Shown here: one piece after another, positions 49,332 through 62,190 of the stretch | Numbering within the stretch: position 1 is the first letter of the stretch | Layout: every line of letters starts with the position of its first letter | Assembly: GCF_041381155.1 (NCBI RefSeq) | Contig: NC_091143.1 | Location: 30,257,331 to 30,321,330 of the forward strand | DNA length: 64,000 bases | Reading direction: 5' to 3' | DNA from: Argopecten irradians | Taxonomy: Eukaryota; Mollusca; Bivalvia; Pectinida; Pectinidae | Translations under genes and position numbers: made by a program | The notes under the pieces: generated by a model | Seen by the model: only the letters and a program-made list of their open reading frames with translations | Told to the model about the DNA's origin: nothing | Database searches by the model: none

Positions 49332-50152
49332 TCAAAGTACGCTTGGTTTTAATTCTACGGAAGAGCCTATATAGTTTGAACGTCACCGGTAATATCAATA
49401 AAAATCCAGGATCAAATAAAGTTAATGTATATAGCTTAGACAAAACCGATCATGCACGTAAAACTACGGGATCGAATTGCTAAATAATATAGTTCTATCA
49501 ATGTCATTGTTAAAATTATTTTATATTATCTATATATTTATATTTATATCTAGCCACCAATTTATGATTATTTTACTTTTAATAGCCTATTCATTGCCAT
49601 ATGTGATAACCATTGTATATTATTGTTCATAACGCCACATAAATACTAGGTTAGCAGGTTGTTTTGTTGGTGACACTTATGGTTAAATTACTTATTTCTG
49701 CATTATCTTATTGAAATCCAATAACATTTTATTGCATTCGAGGTTCAAACGTCATGTTCTTTTAGATCGTCAGTATGTATCAATATGCAAAAGACATTCT
49801 ACGTAAATATTCGTATTTAATTCGCGGATAAAATGTGTAATGAAGAATTTACTTATTCGATTGTCTTTATATGACTATTTCTGCGTTTATCTGTATTGAA
49901 ATTCTATTTTATATGTCTCATAAAATGTACATAAAATCTGTACTGAAATTTACGTATAGTTTTCTGCGTTATTTCTAAACGTTTTAACCCCTCACAGCAA
50001 GACTACCTTGGCAACATTCTCCCAAAGTGTACTCAAAGTTTGATGGATTGGATAATCTCATTACTGGTGTAATGTGATACATCAGTATTTTCACATACTT
50101 AAGACGTTACATGGATTAGTAATCTTCCTTAAATAACACTGAGTAGTAACAC

Positions 50153-50367
50153 TTACTGTCAATCACTACATTTTCGCGTACCATGGTGTACATTATTTCC
50201 CATCATCGTTATCTTCAGTATATTCGCGAATACGTGAATTCGCGATAAGGACTCACACTGAAAACCGTACTTTCACTTTTCGTTTAAAACATGTGAGATC
50301 GTGTTCGAGCTCTCGCAAAATCACGCGAATATTTTAATCTCGCGAAAATGAAGTGGTTCACAGTAAC
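50153..50367. mobile_element. Short TIR element with TTTTCGCG ends
   Basis: Left CTTACTGTCAATCACTACAT then TTTCGCG, right CGCGAAAATGAAGTGGTTCA then CAGTAAC: imperfect inverted repeats of about 27 bp. Related in design to the element at 28685. Confidence 0.6.
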
Positions 50368-50829
50368 AAGATACAAATACATGACAATCTACATGTACTT
50401 TGATAACGTGGTAATATTATGATTTGATGTTAACCGAGCTGTGCACACTTATACGTGTATCATAGACAGGTTCAACGATAGGTTTAAAATATGAAACCAT
50501 GATGACGAATATATATACCAGGATAAATATGATTATGTATTCATCTGTAATGTGGCCATGGTGGTATACACCCATGTATGGAACTTGTCTGTTAAGTGTT
50601 AACTGACAAGTTTTCAAAATGTGAAAACATGATGATAAATACTAAGACTTCTGAACAGGTTATCAAACAGAAATCTTTGTGAAGAACATTTCGTTGTAAA
50701 TATGAAATCATTCTATAGTTGTTTGGTTGCTTCATATTATCGTCCCATTAACTGCAATACAATGAGATGACGATCTCTACTACATATGTAGCCTATACGT
50801 GTGTGAATGTCTCTTAATTATTAAAGGCT

Positions 50830-51230
50830 GCAAGAATGTTGTTTAGCCTTCCGCTGAGCGTTAGCGCCTGTGAGGAATGTTCTGGCTTCTGTCCCCTGGC
50901 CGAGACACACCAAAGTCTATAAAAGTGATAGTTTCTGCTCCTGCTTAGCGCTCAGCATCAAGGGAGTGGAACGACTGGTTCGCCCATTGTCAGTATATGT
51001 GACAGGGTGGGGTGTTTTGCTTGGTGTCTTCAGCGGCATGCTTCAGTGATATAGCACTATAAAATGGGCAAAAGTCCCACCATACAAAAAGACATAATGC
51101 GACTATACCGCAGTCTCCCAAAACACGCAACATGTACATCATACATGCAGTACACTGCATACATCGGATGCCGTCCTTACATGATCCTGGCTCTAAATAG
51201 GACGTTCATTAAATCAAACAAACAAACAAA
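50830..51230. repeat. Composite dispersed repeat, copy 2
   Basis: Full-looking copy with GGCCGAGACACACCAAAGTC, TGCTTAGCGCTCAGCATCAA, CGACTGGTTCGCCCATTGTC, GGCATGCTTCAGTGATATAG, CCGCAGTCTCCCAAAACACG and GATGCCGTCCTTACATGATC. It ends by a (CAAA)n-like run near 51215-51235. Confidence 0.75.
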
Positions 51231-51779
51231 CAAACTCTTTGTATTAGTGGAACTCTTGTCCTTTTTATCTCAATACAGCATGATGCCGAAGACAAAGAAC
51301 ACCCCATCCTTGTAAAAAAAAACTCCGTTTGTAATTTCTGTAAATAAGGAATCTTTAAAATGATCCGTACTTTACTTATTGATAATTACATTATGATTGA
51401 ATGGTTGATTGATTAGGCTTCATTTCCTATTAACAGCTAGGGGTTATTTCAGGAGGCATCTCATGTATGCGATTCTTGGATTTACTTCTCCCTTATCTAA
51501 TTTGAATTTAAGTCTGAAAATGTATATTTAAAGATATAAGTATTATCAAAATAGATTAAGATTATATTTAGTCAATATTGCGGCTTAGAAGTCATAGCAC
51601 AGAGAGAATGGTCGATCATAATTGTAGTTACTCATAATGAGGATAAGTACTTCAGGTGAAACTGCACCAAGTCTGATACTAGTATGTGGACACAGGGTGA
51701 TGCAATCATGATTGTGAGCCGAGGGTTTTACCGTTATTTGTTGTCTGGATGGTAAATCATACTTAACGTTCCATTACAG

Positions 51780-52300
51780 ATAAGGTGTGACCCTGCAGGT
51801 AGGACGTTATCATGCCTGCTGTCACTTTTACATGATTGTAAAAGGCGACTAGAAGAGGAGTGTTAAGTTAGAGCCTGTGGTGGCCATGACCGATAAGTAT
51901 TAATTTCTATTTACAGATATCTGGGGGTTAGGTTATCATGATGTGGCATTTAATTAAGGTTAGGTCAGAGTCACTTGGGAGTTATGTGGGTTAAACAGAA
52001 GGGTTAAGAGAGAGTGGGACGACTGTTTTGTCCGTTGGTAATATAAAGGCGACATGTTTCAATGATAAAGCACAATAAAAGAGTAGAAATTCCCACTATT
52101 CCATAGATACAATTTGACCGAGTAGGGTGTGCCTATTTCGCGACATGTTTCAAAGAGAAAGCAAATTAAAAAGTGTAGAAGGTTCCACTTGCATAGACAC
52201 ACAACATGAATATACCGTGGCCTCCGAATGATACATTCATACAGAACACACCCCTTCTTTAAATAACCTTAGCTGTTAATTGGACGCTAAGCCAATCAGC
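51780..52300. repeat. Composite dispersed repeat, diverged copy 3
   Basis: Carries weaker forms of the same words: TGCAGGTAGGACGTTATCAT, GTGGGACGACTGTTTTGTCC, GGCGACATGTTTCAATGATA (partly duplicated) and TACCGTGGCCTCCGAATGA. It ends in CCTTAGCTGTTAATTGGACG. Confidence 0.6.
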
Positions 52301-52381
52301 CAATCAACCAACAGCTAAGGTCATTTATGGACAGTCTCTTTTAAATGAAATAAGTGAGTCTACTTCAGCCTTATATACAAA

Positions 52382-53290
52382 GACCGATCAATCTCGCACC
52401 GTAAAACTACGGGATATCGAATTGCTCAAATCAATATAGCTTCTAAGCTATCCTCCCTGTTAATCACAATATTCTAGATAATTATCTAAAATATTTATAA
52501 ATTTCTACTCCTCTCAGCCACCAATTTAATCGGATTACTTTTACGTCTTTAACTACGCCGATCACTCATTGCCATATCATAATTGACTACAACCATATAA
52601 TGTATATTTTTTTGTTCCATCGGTCAGCACGCCCACATAAATACTCAGGTAGCCCCCCTAGGTTGTCTTTGTTGGTAGATCGTCGACTTTATGGATTAAA
52701 TTACGTTAAAAAAAATTTTCTCGTCGCACCAATTACTCTTATTTATCACCATCTCCAATACACATTTTATTCGCATCCGTTGGCTTCAAACCTCGCACGT
52801 CATGTTCTCTTTTAGCATCGGCCCAGTAATGTATAAAATCAAATACTGCAACAAAAGACATTCAATCCGTAATATCATTCGTAATTCTAACCTTCGCGGA
52901 TAACAATAGTGTAATGCAAGAATTTACGAGTCTTATTCGATTCGTTCTTGATATGACTATTTCTCCGCGTTATCTGTACTTGAATTTCATTTTTACTATG
53001 TCTCAAATAAAATGTACGATCGAAAATCTGTCATTCCGCACAACTTTACCGAGTATAGTTTTTCCGCCCGTTCTCTTTCTGCGTTATCTCTAACGGTTTT
53101 TGAGACTCAAACACCCCCCCCGATCATCACCCAACCCGCGGCCGTAACATCTGCCGCCACTCCCACCTACTCCGCAGTCCCACCCGCACATAGTTCCAAG
53201 ACCTACCCTCGGCAACTGATCTCTCACTCACCCAAATGTACCTCAAAGGTGGGTATGTGGAGTGGATAAGCTCATGACGGGTGGTTTGGC
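52382..53290. repeat. Insertion-laden second copy of the ZIP1 3' flank (49440-50070)
   Basis: Landmarks of 49440-50070 recur in order with many small insertions: CGTAAAACTACGGGAT, GAATTGCT, AGCCACCAATTTA, CATTGCCATAT, CACATAAATACT, CGTCATGTTCT, TTCGCGGATAA, TGACTATTTCT, CTGCGTTAT and AGAC(C)TACC. The copy is about a third longer than its source. Evenly scattered one- to three-base insertions are what raw single-molecule reads show, not normal mutation. Confidence 0.75.
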
Positions 53291-55465
53291 AAATGCAGTG
53301 GGTTGACTCTCTTATGACGTGTATCTCCTAGGTAGTGATGGTAGACCGTGCGTTGTTAATAGGAGGTGGTAAAAGGTCGGGGATATATAGATATGGTGGA
53401 GAGGTAATGCGGGGGCTATGGTGGCACAAATGATTAGTTTAGGATAAGGAATTTAGATTTTAGGTTGCAAGGAGTGTTGGTATAGATAGCTTTTAAAGTT
53501 AGGGATAGAGGTTGGATGCGTTTTAGGGTGTACAGAGGGGACAGGTGCGATATAGATTTTGATAGAGATATTAATTGTTCTTGCGAGAGTCTTGGGCGAT
53601 GGGGTATATGGATTATTGATTATCTTGTATTGTAATTAAAAATGTACTGGGACACTAAGGGTTTGATGTGGTGGGGTGGGCTTAAGCCAGGTGATATACA
53701 GTGTAGGGTTGATTTACTAAGTGTTACATTAGTGAGGGTTGTTTATGAGTATTTAATGAGGTAGATACTTTTGTGAAAATGGAGTTTGTGGACGGATGTG
53801 TTGAAAAGGTAAGGGGGAAATGGGGGTTGTCAAAAAATGGTGGGGTTAGGGAGGGGGTTGGGTTATGTGAATTGGGGCGACACTTTTGGTGTTTTAATGG
53901 TGTGATGAATGATATTTTATAAAGGATATGGGTGATATAATTGTATGAGTGGGGGTTGTTATGGGAGGGGGGGAATTGTTGTTTGATGGAGTTAGGGGAG
54001 GGGGGAGGGGGGGAGGATGTGGTGAGGAAACACTTTAGGAATGTATTGGTTTGTGGGATGAGAGTAGTCTATGTGGAGGCGTGAAGTCACAGGGTGGAGT
54101 TGGGAGACACTTAGGTGGTTTGAGAATTTGGTTTGGGGGGGTGAAAGGAAAGGTGAGGTGAGGAAGGGATGGTTGGGGAGAGGAGCACAAAAAAGTGTAT
54201 AGTAATTTAGGGGCACCATTTTGGGGTGTGGTATGGGAGAAGGAGGTATGAATATGATTGGTGTGGGTATTACAGTATGGGGAAAATGGGATTGTGTTTG
54301 GGTACGGGGGGGGGGGTGGGGGAGGGGGGAGGATGAAGATGGAATGATGGTGCTTATAGCTGTATTTGGGGGATTTTCACGGAATAATGTATTTTTTATG
54401 TTGAGATAGACATAAGGAGGATGAACAATTAAAATTTTATTAGATTATGGGGTATATGTATTGATGGTATTAGGCATGTATGGGGGTGAAGGAGGAAGGT
54501 ATTGGGAAGGAGAGTTTGTGGGTAGGGGCTGGTAGAGACACATTTCTTTATATATTTACATTGGGGGGGGGGTGTTAGATGGAAGGGGGTGAGATTGTAT
54601 GATGGTGGAAGGGTATTTGTTGAGTATAACACGAAGGGTTTTTTTTTTAGTAACGGGGGGGGTTGGGAGGGGGTTTGTTGTAGAGGTTTTGGGACAAGTA
54701 GTTAAGGTGGGTGGTATGGTATGGTTGGTGGGTTTGGGGGGGGTGGTGTGGTGGATGATGCACGGAAGTCGGTTTATGAGTGGGGTCGGATTGGTGATGA
54801 TATGGGTGGATGTAGGGTGGTGTTAGAGAAAGGTACATGGTTTGGGTTGGGAGGTTTTGGTGAGGGTTGTGCGTGTTTGAGTTGAATTTGTTGGTTTGTT
54901 GTGGTGGAATTGTGGGAGGCGGTCTTGATTTAGATATGTTGTGTAGTTCAGGGAGGTGATGTTGGGGGTAGGGTAAGATATTGGTGTGTGTATGGTAGGA
55001 TGGGGTTTAGGATAGTTGAAGGTGTAGTGATATGGGGGGTTATGTGGGGGTACGATAAAGATGGGGGTGCATGGGGGGTAAGGTGGGGGTAAGGGTTGGG
55101 GGGAGGGGGAGGGTGGGGTTTCACTTAGGTTAGTAGTACAATGGATATGATGTTAGGTGGGTAAAGGGAAGGAGGTGTAGACGGTGATGAAGAGGAAGGT
55201 GGTAATGGCACAGGTTTTTTGGAGTTTTGATGTTGTGTGGGGTTGGTTGGCATGAGGGGGGGAATGTAATGTGTGGACTGGAGTTGGGTATGTGTGAGGG
55301 GGGGGTGGGGGTAGATGACTGAGGGATGGGTTGGGTTGTGGTGCGGGAGGTGATAGGGTGGGTTGGGGGTGTTTATGTTGGTTTGTGTTTGGTAGTAGGG
55401 TGTGGAGGGGGGTTTGTGTTTGAATATGGGGGGGATTGGTGTTTGATATTTTTTGTGGTTTTGAT
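53290..55465. other. C-depleted, G/T-rich block, probably low-quality sequence
   Basis: For about 2.2 kb the plus strand has almost no C and many G runs, for example at 54305-54335 and around 55080-55110. Both flanks are ordinary AT-rich sequence and the change is abrupt. It follows directly on the degraded copy and ends at 55470, where a 23-base word from 52259-52281 returns exactly. Minus-strand frames rich in Pro, His and Thr come from the composition and are not genes. Confidence 0.75.
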
Positions 55466-55499
55466 GAACTTAAATAACCTTAGCTGTTAATTTATAGCG

Positions 55500-55690
55500 C
55501 GTGTGACTATATATATATATGTTTTGTGAGACTGCGGTTCATTTGTATTGTGAATCTTTGTAATGGTGGAATTTTGTCATTTTAATATGTTACATTCTCG
55601 CTAAAGCTTTATGCCAAATACACCGAATTACACACGCCACCTGATCACATTATACTAAAAACAGAAAAACCAGTCGCCCAATTCATTCAA
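55500..55690. repeat. Composite dispersed repeat, partial copy 4
   Basis: Contains TTTTGTGAGACTGCGG, TTGTAATGGTGGAATTTTG, CACCTGATCACATTATACT and ACCAGTCGCCCAATTC, in the reverse order to copy 2 (reverse strand). Confidence 0.6.
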
Positions 55691-56329
55691 GCTAGCTTTT
55701 AAAACGGGAAATCACCATGGCTCATTTCGATCCTTCGCATCGCTTATTGACTTGAGTTTGAAGAATGTCATGACCTTATCAGAATTACATAATTAAATAG
55801 ATAGTCTTTATTCACATATGAAAAAGGGAAAAAAGAAGACAAAACGCAGGTCACTACCAATACGTTACACGAATCGAAGCAAAAAACGAGTTGAGAAAGT
55901 GTAATGTTATCGTTATCAGAGTTTAATATTTTTTAATCGTGTCTATTTTCTGTCTATCTTCATCATACGGGACATTCCCAGTACCAAAATGACGTCAGAC
56001 ATACACTTGTTGTTATGTACATCTAGAGGAGGCGCTGTAATTTTTGAACAGTTACTTGACGAAATTCGGATCATTTTTCTGGTTTATATTGTTGACAGAG
56101 ACGTAATACACTTCAAAATTATCTACTGTACGAACTGGGTGATTTTCTTGATTCAACATTAAGACTCTATGTAAATTTAATTTGTTGACTTTGTTCGATC
56201 GTTGATTTAATAACTTCATCGTGCGGTTTGGTAAAGAGGGGTAATATAACCCGATATCTGTGTATCTATAATCTTGGTCCAAGGACACACAAATCCCAAC
56301 ATACCGGACTTGTAAATATAATTACTTAA

Positions 56330-56760
56330 ATACTAGTACATGAAACCATGAAGACGAAAAAAAACTATTATCTGCTATAAATGTGAGCTGACATTATGAA
56401 CACAAAAATAACACGAAACTTTGAAGACGAATATACACACTATTTTTGTGTAAGGAAAAAACAATTATATCATTTATAAATGTGAGTTGAGAATATCGAC
56501 GCAGGAATGACACCAAACGTTGAGGAAACGTTGAGGACGAGTATACAATGTAATATTATATAATATATAAAGAAAAGACTATTTCATCATTTATACATAC
56601 AAATGTGGTTTAATACGAGTGAAGATTATGACGAACATGAAACCGTGAAGACGAATAGGTTAATGTAAATACAATTTCATCAGCTGTAATTGTTAGTCGA
56701 GATTATGAACACAAATACCGACATGTAAGTAAAGAGATTTTGAAATGTGCGAAACAATGA
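56330..56760. repeat. Degenerate tandem repeat with 'GAAAC...TGAAGACGAATA' units
   Basis: Four to five diverged units of about 95 bp, each with a GAAAC(C)(A/T)TGAAGACGAAT word followed by ATAAATGTGAG(T/C)TGA. Related words occur at 50490, 60240-60900 and 61497. Confidence 0.6.
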
Positions 56761-56849
56761 TGGCGAGTCTAAACCTGGTTGAGGTTGATAAAGTTGGTTG
56801 ATTGGTTGATTAGATTATATGTCAGGGTCATTTATGGACGTTGTCATGT

Positions 56850-57060
56850 GAATGTGGCGTATTGCGTGCGTGATGTGTGTGCGAGTTTTTGAAGTCTGCA
56901 GTATATCCGTGATGTGTCTCCTTGTGATAGGGAACTTTTGACCTTTCATAGAGATATATCACTGAAACTTGTCACCAGAAACACAGAACAAATACATCCC
57001 AGCCGGCCATATTATACTGATAACAGACAAACCAGTCGTCCCGCTCCCTTTGAGTAAACA
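56850..57060. repeat. Composite dispersed repeat, partial copy 5
   Basis: Contains GAAGTCTGCAGTATATCC, GTCTCCTTGTGATAGGGAA, GGCCATATTATACTGATAAC and ACCAGTCGTCCCGCTCCC. Reverse orientation compared with copy 2. Confidence 0.6.
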
Positions 57061-57238
57061 TGGGCTGAGGTTTATAGACGGTAACTTTATCTTATGTTCA
57101 CATACCCTTGTCACCCATGGTATAGTGTTACGTGATTTACACATATTATCATTTCATCCATGTAGACTTCGAACCCGCTGTATGCCTAAGCGAGAAGTAG
57201 AGAATGTTTTGAGTATAACTTCAAACATCCTCGATACT

Positions 57239-57508
57239 CCAGGGGTTCCGATCACTTACGATCTAAGCTGAAGACGGCTCAGGTGAACAAATCTGAACCA
57301 ATTACAGGATTGCAAAAATTGTCTTTGAAGATTACAGAGAGAGAAAGAGAGACGCCCAACGTCAAAGCCATACCGGTAACCACAGTGTCCGTTATACGGC
57401 TTTTTCATGTGCATTAAAGGACTCAAATACCTGTTCTGTTCTGTTGTCTTCAGTTTTACTATGAGATAGTACAGAGGTGTAGAGATCGTAAGTGATAGGA
57501 ACCCCTGG
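57239..57508. mobile_element. TIR family C, copy with intact ends
   Basis: Left CCAGGGGTTCCGATCACTTA and right TAAGTGATAGGAACCCCTGG are inverted with one mismatch in the first 20 bases. The pairing continues as CGATCT/AGATCG. The interior shares CTTCAAAG/CTTTGAAG and AACAGAACAG words with 63484-63754. Confidence 0.75.
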
Positions 57509-58214
57509 TGTATTGAGGATGATCTTCAAATAACAACCTACAGACTCAAAACCATCTAAGTGAACTACAAATTTGATAAATAGTGTAAAAACAATTAATG
57601 TAACTAAATGAAACTAATATTGTATATATATAAAAAAACTGTAAACTGTAGCTGGTGTTTGTAGGTTCAATAGCATGTGTTATTAGTTACCGTAACACGA
57701 CTCAATGTATTTAACAAGATGTAGACTCATGGAGACATTTATTGTAATCAATACCATTAAACATCTATCATACAAGTGTATAATATGATAGGATGGTGTG
57801 TGCTTGTGCTTGTCCTCTTGTAGCACTGTTATAGCACACCACAACACGTGTTGTATAACATGCAGCACATTTTATATAATGGAGAACGTCCCAACCTGCC
57901 GATATCAAACTTATAATGTGAATATAAAAAATAATGTTAGTGGGTATTTTCTTTCGTGTTTCTTCACTTTTGAAAGTATTTTGTGAATAGAGATATTCGT
58001 GGATGAGCGAACAGTTAATAACTATTATAACAAAATTACATTGTGTTTATTATGGGACACATAATTTTTTTCCGTTACCTTATAATGCATCTTCGTGAAA
58101 TTAGCCACAGAAAATATAATTAAATGGACATAGTATTAGGGTTATTTAGAATGAATTATTATATATGATGTATTGTGACTAGCGTATATTAAACAAGCAA
58201 AATAATCATTACTA

Positions 58215-59265
58215 TCAGCGTGAAATCTATGATAAAGGATATAAGCCAGTATATAATTTGGTATGTAAAAACAAAATGATCAATATTAAAATGTAAAACT
58301 TATGATAAAGGATATAAGCCTGTATATGATATGGTATGTAAAAACAAAGTAATCAATATTAAATTTTGAAACTTATGATTACGGATATAAGCCAGTGTAT
58401 GATATGGTATGTAAAAACAAAATAATCAATATTAAAATTTGAAACTTATGATAACGGATATAAGCCAGTATATGATATGGTATGTAAAAACAAAATAATC
58501 AATATTAAAATTTGAAACTTATGATAACGGATATAAGCCAGTATATGAAATGTATGTTAAAAACAAAATAATCAATATTAAAATGTGAAACTTATGATAA
58601 AGGATATAAGCCAGTGTATGATATGGTATGTGAAAAAAAAATAATCAATATTAAAATGTGAAACTTATGATAAAGATATAAGCCAGTGTATGATATGGTA
58701 TGTGAAAACAAAATAATCAATATTAAAATGTAAAACTTATGATAAAAGATATAAGCCAGTGTATGATATGGTATGTAAAAACAAAATAATCAATATTAAA
58801 ATTTGAAACTTATGATAAAAGATATAAGCCAGTATATGATATGGTATGTGAAAACAAAATAATCAATATTAAAATGTGAAACTTATGATAAAAGATATAA
58901 GCCAGTGTATGATATGGTATGTGAAAACAAAATAATCAATATTAAAATGTGAAACTTATGATAAAAGATATAAGCCAGTGTATGATATGGTATGTGAAAA
59001 CAAAATAATCAATATTAAAATGTGAAACTTATGATAAAAGATATAAGCCAGTGTATGATATGGTTGTGTAAAACAAAATAATCAATTTAAAATGTGAAAC
59101 TTATGATAAAAGATATAAGACAGTGTATGATATGGTATGAAAACAAAATAATCAATTTTAAAATGTGAAACTGATAAAAGATATAAGCCAGTTATGAATG
59201 GTATGTGAAAACAAAATAATCAATTTAAAATGTGAAAACTTATATAAAGATATCAACAGACATGT
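58215..59265. repeat. 73-bp satellite, about 14 copies
   Basis: Unit with AAACTTATGATAAAAGATAT, AAGCCAGTGTATGATATGG, TATGTGAAAACAAAATAATC and AATATTAAAATGTG. Unit starts at 58298, 58371 and 58444 give a 73-bp period. Central copies are almost identical. The last ones (59040-59265) show small deletions. No spacers are conserved or unique, so it is not a CRISPR array. Confidence 0.95.
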
Positions 59266-60189
59266 TGATTGATTAAATGTAAAACAATAATCGTTTACTA
59301 CTTTCACGTTAACAATTGTAATGTGGTGACATAAACACCATCTGCAATTTCTCTGAGTACAGACAAATTGACGAAAATGTAGAGTTTTAGCCAAAAAATT
59401 CTTGCAATTACAATTACAAATATTTCTAGGTTACAATTGAAAGCCTTTACGATATCATATTTCAAAAAAAGAACAATACAAAACATAAATACATTTTCCT
59501 TAATTTCTGAGTACAGAAAGTTTTTTTTTTAAATTATAATCCAACCAATACATCTTAACGAAATAATCTTTAGATTATCAAGAAATACTTGCAAATGCTA
59601 ATAATTCTAGGTTAAAATTTAAAGCTTTTCAATTGTAGCCTTTCAATGAAAAGAACAATAGAGAAGAATCTTTGATGAAAGGAACGTTTTATGTACTATG
59701 TTTTCTTTTATTTCCCAAAACCTAATAGAGAATTGGTTTACACAGTAAAATTACACACACCCACATACCCACATGTTAAAAAAATACTGCGTGTCTTATT
59801 GTGATACACCTTATCTGATTTATCAAGAAAATTGTGAAATGTGATTAATGTATACTCTCAGAACATTCTAAATAGATATTAATATTAGACTAGATTTTAT
59901 TTTGCTATTTTCATAATCATTTTTACGGTAGATTGATGAAAAAATGACATTAAATTCCCCTGCCTGAAAAAAAACTATATTGAAAGTTGTATCTAAGATA
60001 ACATTTGCTTCCTGCATAGTTTAGATAGTGATTTCTGAGTTATTGTACAGCGAAAGTGATCCTAGGTGGAATTGATAATTTATAATAAGGACAATCTTAC
60101 ACTCTACACAGGCACGTTACAGTGGAGCACGTGCAACTATGCGTTCATGAGTCATATGGGTATGTGAAGGTAAAGTTATATAATCAATA

Positions 60190-60900
60190 AATGTCAACCG
60201 AGATTACAGACATACACATATTGACTTTGTCAGACAAGTAAAGCTAAGGTTTAAAATGTGAAACATGGGTAACTATGTATAAATATTAACTGAGATAACA
60301 GACATACATATATGGACTTTGTCAGAATCGTACAGCTAGATTTCAAAATGTGAAACTTTGGTACATATCTGTATGTGAAGATAATACTGTATATTAACCA
60401 GGTATATACACATATGGATTTGTCAGACACGTACAGCTATATTTAAAATGTGAAACCTGGGTATACATTTTTGTTTATATGTATGTGAAGATGATACTAG
60501 TATTATGTGGACATGTCAGACAGGTACAACTAGATTTTAAAATGCGAAACATGGGTCATATTTGTATGTGTAGATAATTAATACTAGTAGGTTCATACAT
60601 ATATAAATTTTGTCACACAAGCCAGCTGGATTCTGATATGTGAAATCTGGGTTAATATATTTATGTGAAGATGATACTAGTACTATATACACATATGGAC
60701 ATGTCAGACACGTACATCTAGGGTTAAAATGTGAAACATGCGTATAAATGTGAGACGAGATTAAATGTATACACATATAAAAAAAACCTGTGAAACATCT
60801 ATAAATGCGAGTCGAGATTACATGTTAATGTATACACATACGAATATATCAGACCAGTACAGCTAGGGTTTTAAAAATTTTAAACCACGATTTCGAATAC
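60190..60900. repeat. Irregular tandem repeat, unit about 90-120 bp
   Basis: About seven diverged units, each with AAAATGTGAAAC(A/C)TGGGTA, ACACATATGGAC, TTTGTCAGACA(C/A)GTACA and GCTAG(G/A)TTT. The end word AAAATGTGAAAC is shared with the 73-bp satellite, which may have grown out of this family. Confidence 0.65.
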
Positions 60901-62190
60901 AAAATTACACATATACATGGGCTCTATTCAAATTTAAATCGATGTCTTATAATCAAACCGAATTCGCTGGTGCCTAACAATACTGTCTATAAACCATTAA
61001 GCCTAACAAGACATGAAGCATTATAATGGTACGTCATTTCATTACATATACATGCTACTAAGTAGCATAACATTTATAATGAAAAGTCATTTCGTTACAC
61101 AAATAGTCTAACAAATAGTCTAACAAAAGCCTTTGTGCAAACAAAGACTCAACAATAGCTTAAAATAGATCTGAGAATGGAAGTAGTACAGATGGTATTG
61201 AAAATTCGAAAGTAGTACAGAATTTATAGATTAAATATCTTCAAAATTAACTCTGTCTTTTGCTTATTATTAAAGTCTTATTTAAAATTATTATCACGAT
61301 TTCGCAGTCATGGGGTGCCTGCTTGCATATGGAACCCTTATCGCGAGTCCGAGGTCAGCATACACCTATACCGCACACTGCACCACGTGAAACTATCGGC
61401 CAAGGTCGATATGTGAACCCACGATGACGCAGTGTCTATTTATAAAAAAAAATCTTGTATTATTAAACAGCTATATACAGGCATATGTTACCAGTATTAA
61501 AATGTGAAGCCGTGATAACGAATATTAACCTTGTTCGATGTCTATTGCTGATCGGGATACACAGAACGTGGATGTTATACTTCAATACACACAGACTGAT
61601 ATGGGTGCCGAAGTTCTTAGCAACACATCGCGGTACTTTTCAATGTGTCACGTGAAGGCTCTCAAGGCCGATGTCGCCATGTGAAAATATAGGATGTTCT
61701 GTGAACCGCTTTTATGGACGAGTGATATACGGGCATGTTGATCGTGAAATAATGTGATCCCAGGTGGCTGTTCTTAACATGAAATTATACAGCTTAGACG
61801 TTGAATTTGGATTTTCCGTGGGGATATCAGTATACCACACAGACTAGTATAGCTACAGTTAATCCTTGGTTATACTTGACTTGACAACCTCGATTATAGG
61901 TTATAGGTCAATATTGGAATATAAGTGATACCGGCAGCGCAAAAGGCCCAATGGCAGGATCACCATACTGAGTTATAGGAGAGATCTGAAAAATTAACAT
62001 TGGACGTTAGATCAATAAACATTCGAGTTAGATCAATTATCATTGGAATTTATATAAATTAAAATTGGAATTTGAATCAATTAAAACTACACTAGCTCCC
62101 CGATTATATTCGACACCACAACATACTTGACAGTATAACCAATCACTGAGATCTATTGCAAAGTCACTGGAAACTGGATACGCTACCGAC

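Larger units (their letters stand above)
49332..62190. other. Interval between the two ZIP genes: repeats and one suspect block
   Basis: No gene recognised. It holds the ZIP1 3' UTR, a TIR element (50153-50367), further composite-repeat copies, the degraded copy and GT-rich block (52382-55465), a TGTGAA(A)C-type minisatellite family (56330-56760, 60190-60900), a family C TIR element (57239-57508) and the 73-bp satellite (58215-59265). From 59270 to 60190 and from 61000 to 62190 I see AT-rich sequence and the 5' flank of ZIP2. Confidence 0.6.

Noticed and set aside
53992..54838. Pro/His/Thr-rich minus-strand and Gly/Val/Trp-rich plus-strand ORFs
   Set aside because: They are produced by the C-depleted G/T-rich block, which is probably faulty sequence.
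58215..59265. CRISPR-like regular array
   Set aside because: Whole 73-bp units repeat without unique spacers, in a eukaryotic context; it is a satellite.
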